Assembly: GCA_937910825.1 (NCBI GenBank)
Contig: CALEMO010000201.1
Coordinates: 1 to 5,716 of the forward strand
Origin: an uncultured Solirubrobacterales bacterium
GTDB taxonomy: Bacteria > Actinomycetota > Thermoleophilia > Solirubrobacterales > 70-9
Reading direction: 5' to 3'
DNA length: 5,716 nucleotides
In this document: positions 4,779-5,716 of the stretch, in pieces
Layout: every line of letters starts with the position of its first letter
Position numbering within the stretch: position 1 is the first letter of the stretch
The notes under the pieces: model-generated
Database searches by the model: none
The model's input: the letters and a program-made list of their open reading frames with translations, nothing else
Told to the model about the DNA's origin: nothing
Position numbers and translations under genes: made by a program

Positions 4779-5716
4779 CTACTTGCCCTTGTCTGAGCGT
4801 TCGGCCGGCAGCGCGTCGTCGGATGGAGAGCCCGGAACTTCTGGGTTCTGGATCTCACCGAGACGTTCAGTCAGGCGCTGCCACTGGGCGGCGCCGAGAG
4901 TCGCCTGAAGGGTGCCGGCCGGAACCTCTCCGTCTCCTGCGGCACCAAAGCCGAGATGCAGGTGGTCGCCGTGATCGCCCATCGCGAAACCGGCAGGCTG
5001 GGGGTAGTCCAGCAGTGAAATCACTTCATCCGGAGCCATGATTCCCTGGAGCGTGAGCAACTGGCGGGCGATGCTGTCGGTCAATGAACCGGGGCCCTGG
5101 GTCGCCGGGGTGACGACTTCACCGTTGATCGCGGCGATGTCTGCCGCCGACGCCGTGCTGTGGTTGGAAATATTTCCAGAAGTTGTGATCGAAGCTTCGC
5201 GTCCGCAATACAGCGACGTGATCAGTAGCGAGTAGCCCTTCTCGCTGAGGAAAGAAAGCGCGGCCAGCAGTCGCCTGTCGATGATCCCACTGGCCACGTA
5301 CTGGCGATCACAATCGCTGAGGTCGATATTCTCGTCTGCGAGGACGCGGCGCTGGAGCGCCGACTTCGAAAGCAGCAGTACGCCACCGACGCCGAGGCGA
5401 TCGGCGAAGCGGTCCTTGCCCTGGGCGTTGTAGATGTTCGTCTCGGCGAGCAGGCGCCATCCGTCGAGGAATGGCTTGGGGTCGATCTGCGGCGTATCTT
5501 CTCCGCCCGGCTTGATCGAGAAGGTAAGTGACGCGTTTGCCTGGTCGACCAGTCTTCCGAGGACGGTTCCGGCGATTACCTTGGAGCCCTTGCGAAGGGG
5601 CTTCAGCACGGCTGTGCCGGGCTTGAACTTGTATACGCCGGCCTTCGAGCCGTCGTAGATCAGATAGTCGCCGGGCTTGCCTTCGACGCCGCCGGAAAGG
5701 GCAACCGCAGTGGTCG
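4779..5716 (-). CDS. M23-like plus M15/D-Ala-D-Ala-carboxypeptidase-like protein, C-terminal part (N-terminus outside window)
   Basis: The frame is open to the right edge, so the gene is 5'-truncated. 311 complete codons are visible, numbered here from ACC at 5714. Residues about 15-85 resemble the end of an M23/LytM peptidoglycan endopeptidase: GDYLIYDG, PLRKGSKVIAGTVLGRL, then LTFSIKPG and IDPKPFLDGW. In active M23 enzymes the strand reads HLHFEI; here the metal-ligand His position is Thr (ASLTFSI), so this module is probably not catalytic. A second domain (about 95-260) has SNHSTASAADIAAING (H185 and D192, the HxxxxxxD pattern) and MGDHGDHLHLGFG (D247, H248, D250, H251, H253), the HxH-type zinc site of M15-like D,D-peptidases. 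Two Cys (C135, C170) could form a disulfide, fitting export. The tail is low-complexity and ends SDKGK. The expected role is cleavage or recognition of peptidoglycan stem peptides outside the membrane. Cleavage specificity is unknown. Confidence 0.82.
   Translation of the reverse strand, partial: TTAVALSGGVEGKPGDYLIYDGSKAGVYKFKPGTAVLKPLRKGSKVIAGTVLGRLVDQANASLTFSIKPGGEDTPQIDPKPFLDGWRLLAETNIYNAQGKDRFADRLGVGGVLLLSKSALQRRVLADENIDLSDCDRQYVASGIIDRRLLAALSFLSEKGYSLLITSLYCGREASITTSGNISNHSTASAADIAAINGEVVTPATQGPGSLTDSIARQLLTLQGIMAPDEVISLLDYPQPAGFAMGDHGDHLHLGFGAAGDGEVPAGTLQATLGAAQWQRLTERLGEIQNPEVPGSPSDDALPAERSDKGK

Noticed and set aside
5165..5178. Perfect 14-bp AT-rich palindrome TGGAAATATTTCCA inside the M23-M15 gene
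   Set aside because: It encodes the SGNIS stretch just before the zinc-site His. By hand estimate about 0.35 perfect 14-bp palindromes are expected in a window this size, and an intragenic position near the 3' half makes an operator role unlikely. Noted only for its AT-rich codons.

Overview
This 5.7 kb, GC-rich window (coding regions dominated by G/C third positions) looks like chromosomal DNA of an actinobacterium. The class Thermoleophilia (Solirubrobacterales-like) is my best guess. The grounds are a F420-type nitroreductase-family protein, a secreted S8 protease of the 'QWWL / EPND' type, an M23-M15 fusion protein, and SD-less plus-strand genes with TANNNT-N6-ATG starts. The class-level placement rests on remembered family resemblance, not on a marker gene.

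Layout. (1) 1-530, plus strand: a short leader with two small dyads, then a DDN-type deazaflavin (F420)-dependent oxidoreductase. (2) 540-1381, minus strand: a two-domain VOC/extradiol-dioxygenase-like gene carrying a frameshift and two in-frame stops, so a pseudogene as sequenced. Its TTG start overlaps the stop of (3). (3) 1378-3066, minus strand: a secreted subtilisin-like S8 protein with signal peptide, prodomain, catalytic domain and C-terminal PPC-like domain. The Ser, His and Asn are present, but the first-triad Asp is replaced by Glu. (4) 3067-3219: a divergent control region. It holds a 15-bp inverted repeat ending on the Shine-Dalgarno of the S8 gene, and a 6-5-6 dyad against the -10 of the next gene. 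(5) 3220-3879, plus strand: a complete HAD-IA phosphatase. (6) 3904-5716, minus strand: the distal part of an operon entering from beyond the right edge. It contains the C-terminal 311 codons of an M23-like/M15-like peptidoglycan-peptidase protein, directly followed by an uncharacterised protein that appears to lack a canonical start codon.

How the genes relate. S8 and VOC are stop/start-coupled and should share a transcript, although the VOC gene is dead as sequenced. The M23-M15 gene and the uncharacterised gene also look co-transcribed, and the first is probably exported to act on, or bind, cell wall. DDN and HAD look like single cytoplasmic genes. I see no CRISPR array, tRNA/rRNA, IS element or defence system. 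The points most worth following are the S8 leader inverted repeat, the S8 Asp-to-Glu change, the lost His in the M23-like domain, and the missing start codon of the uncharacterised gene.
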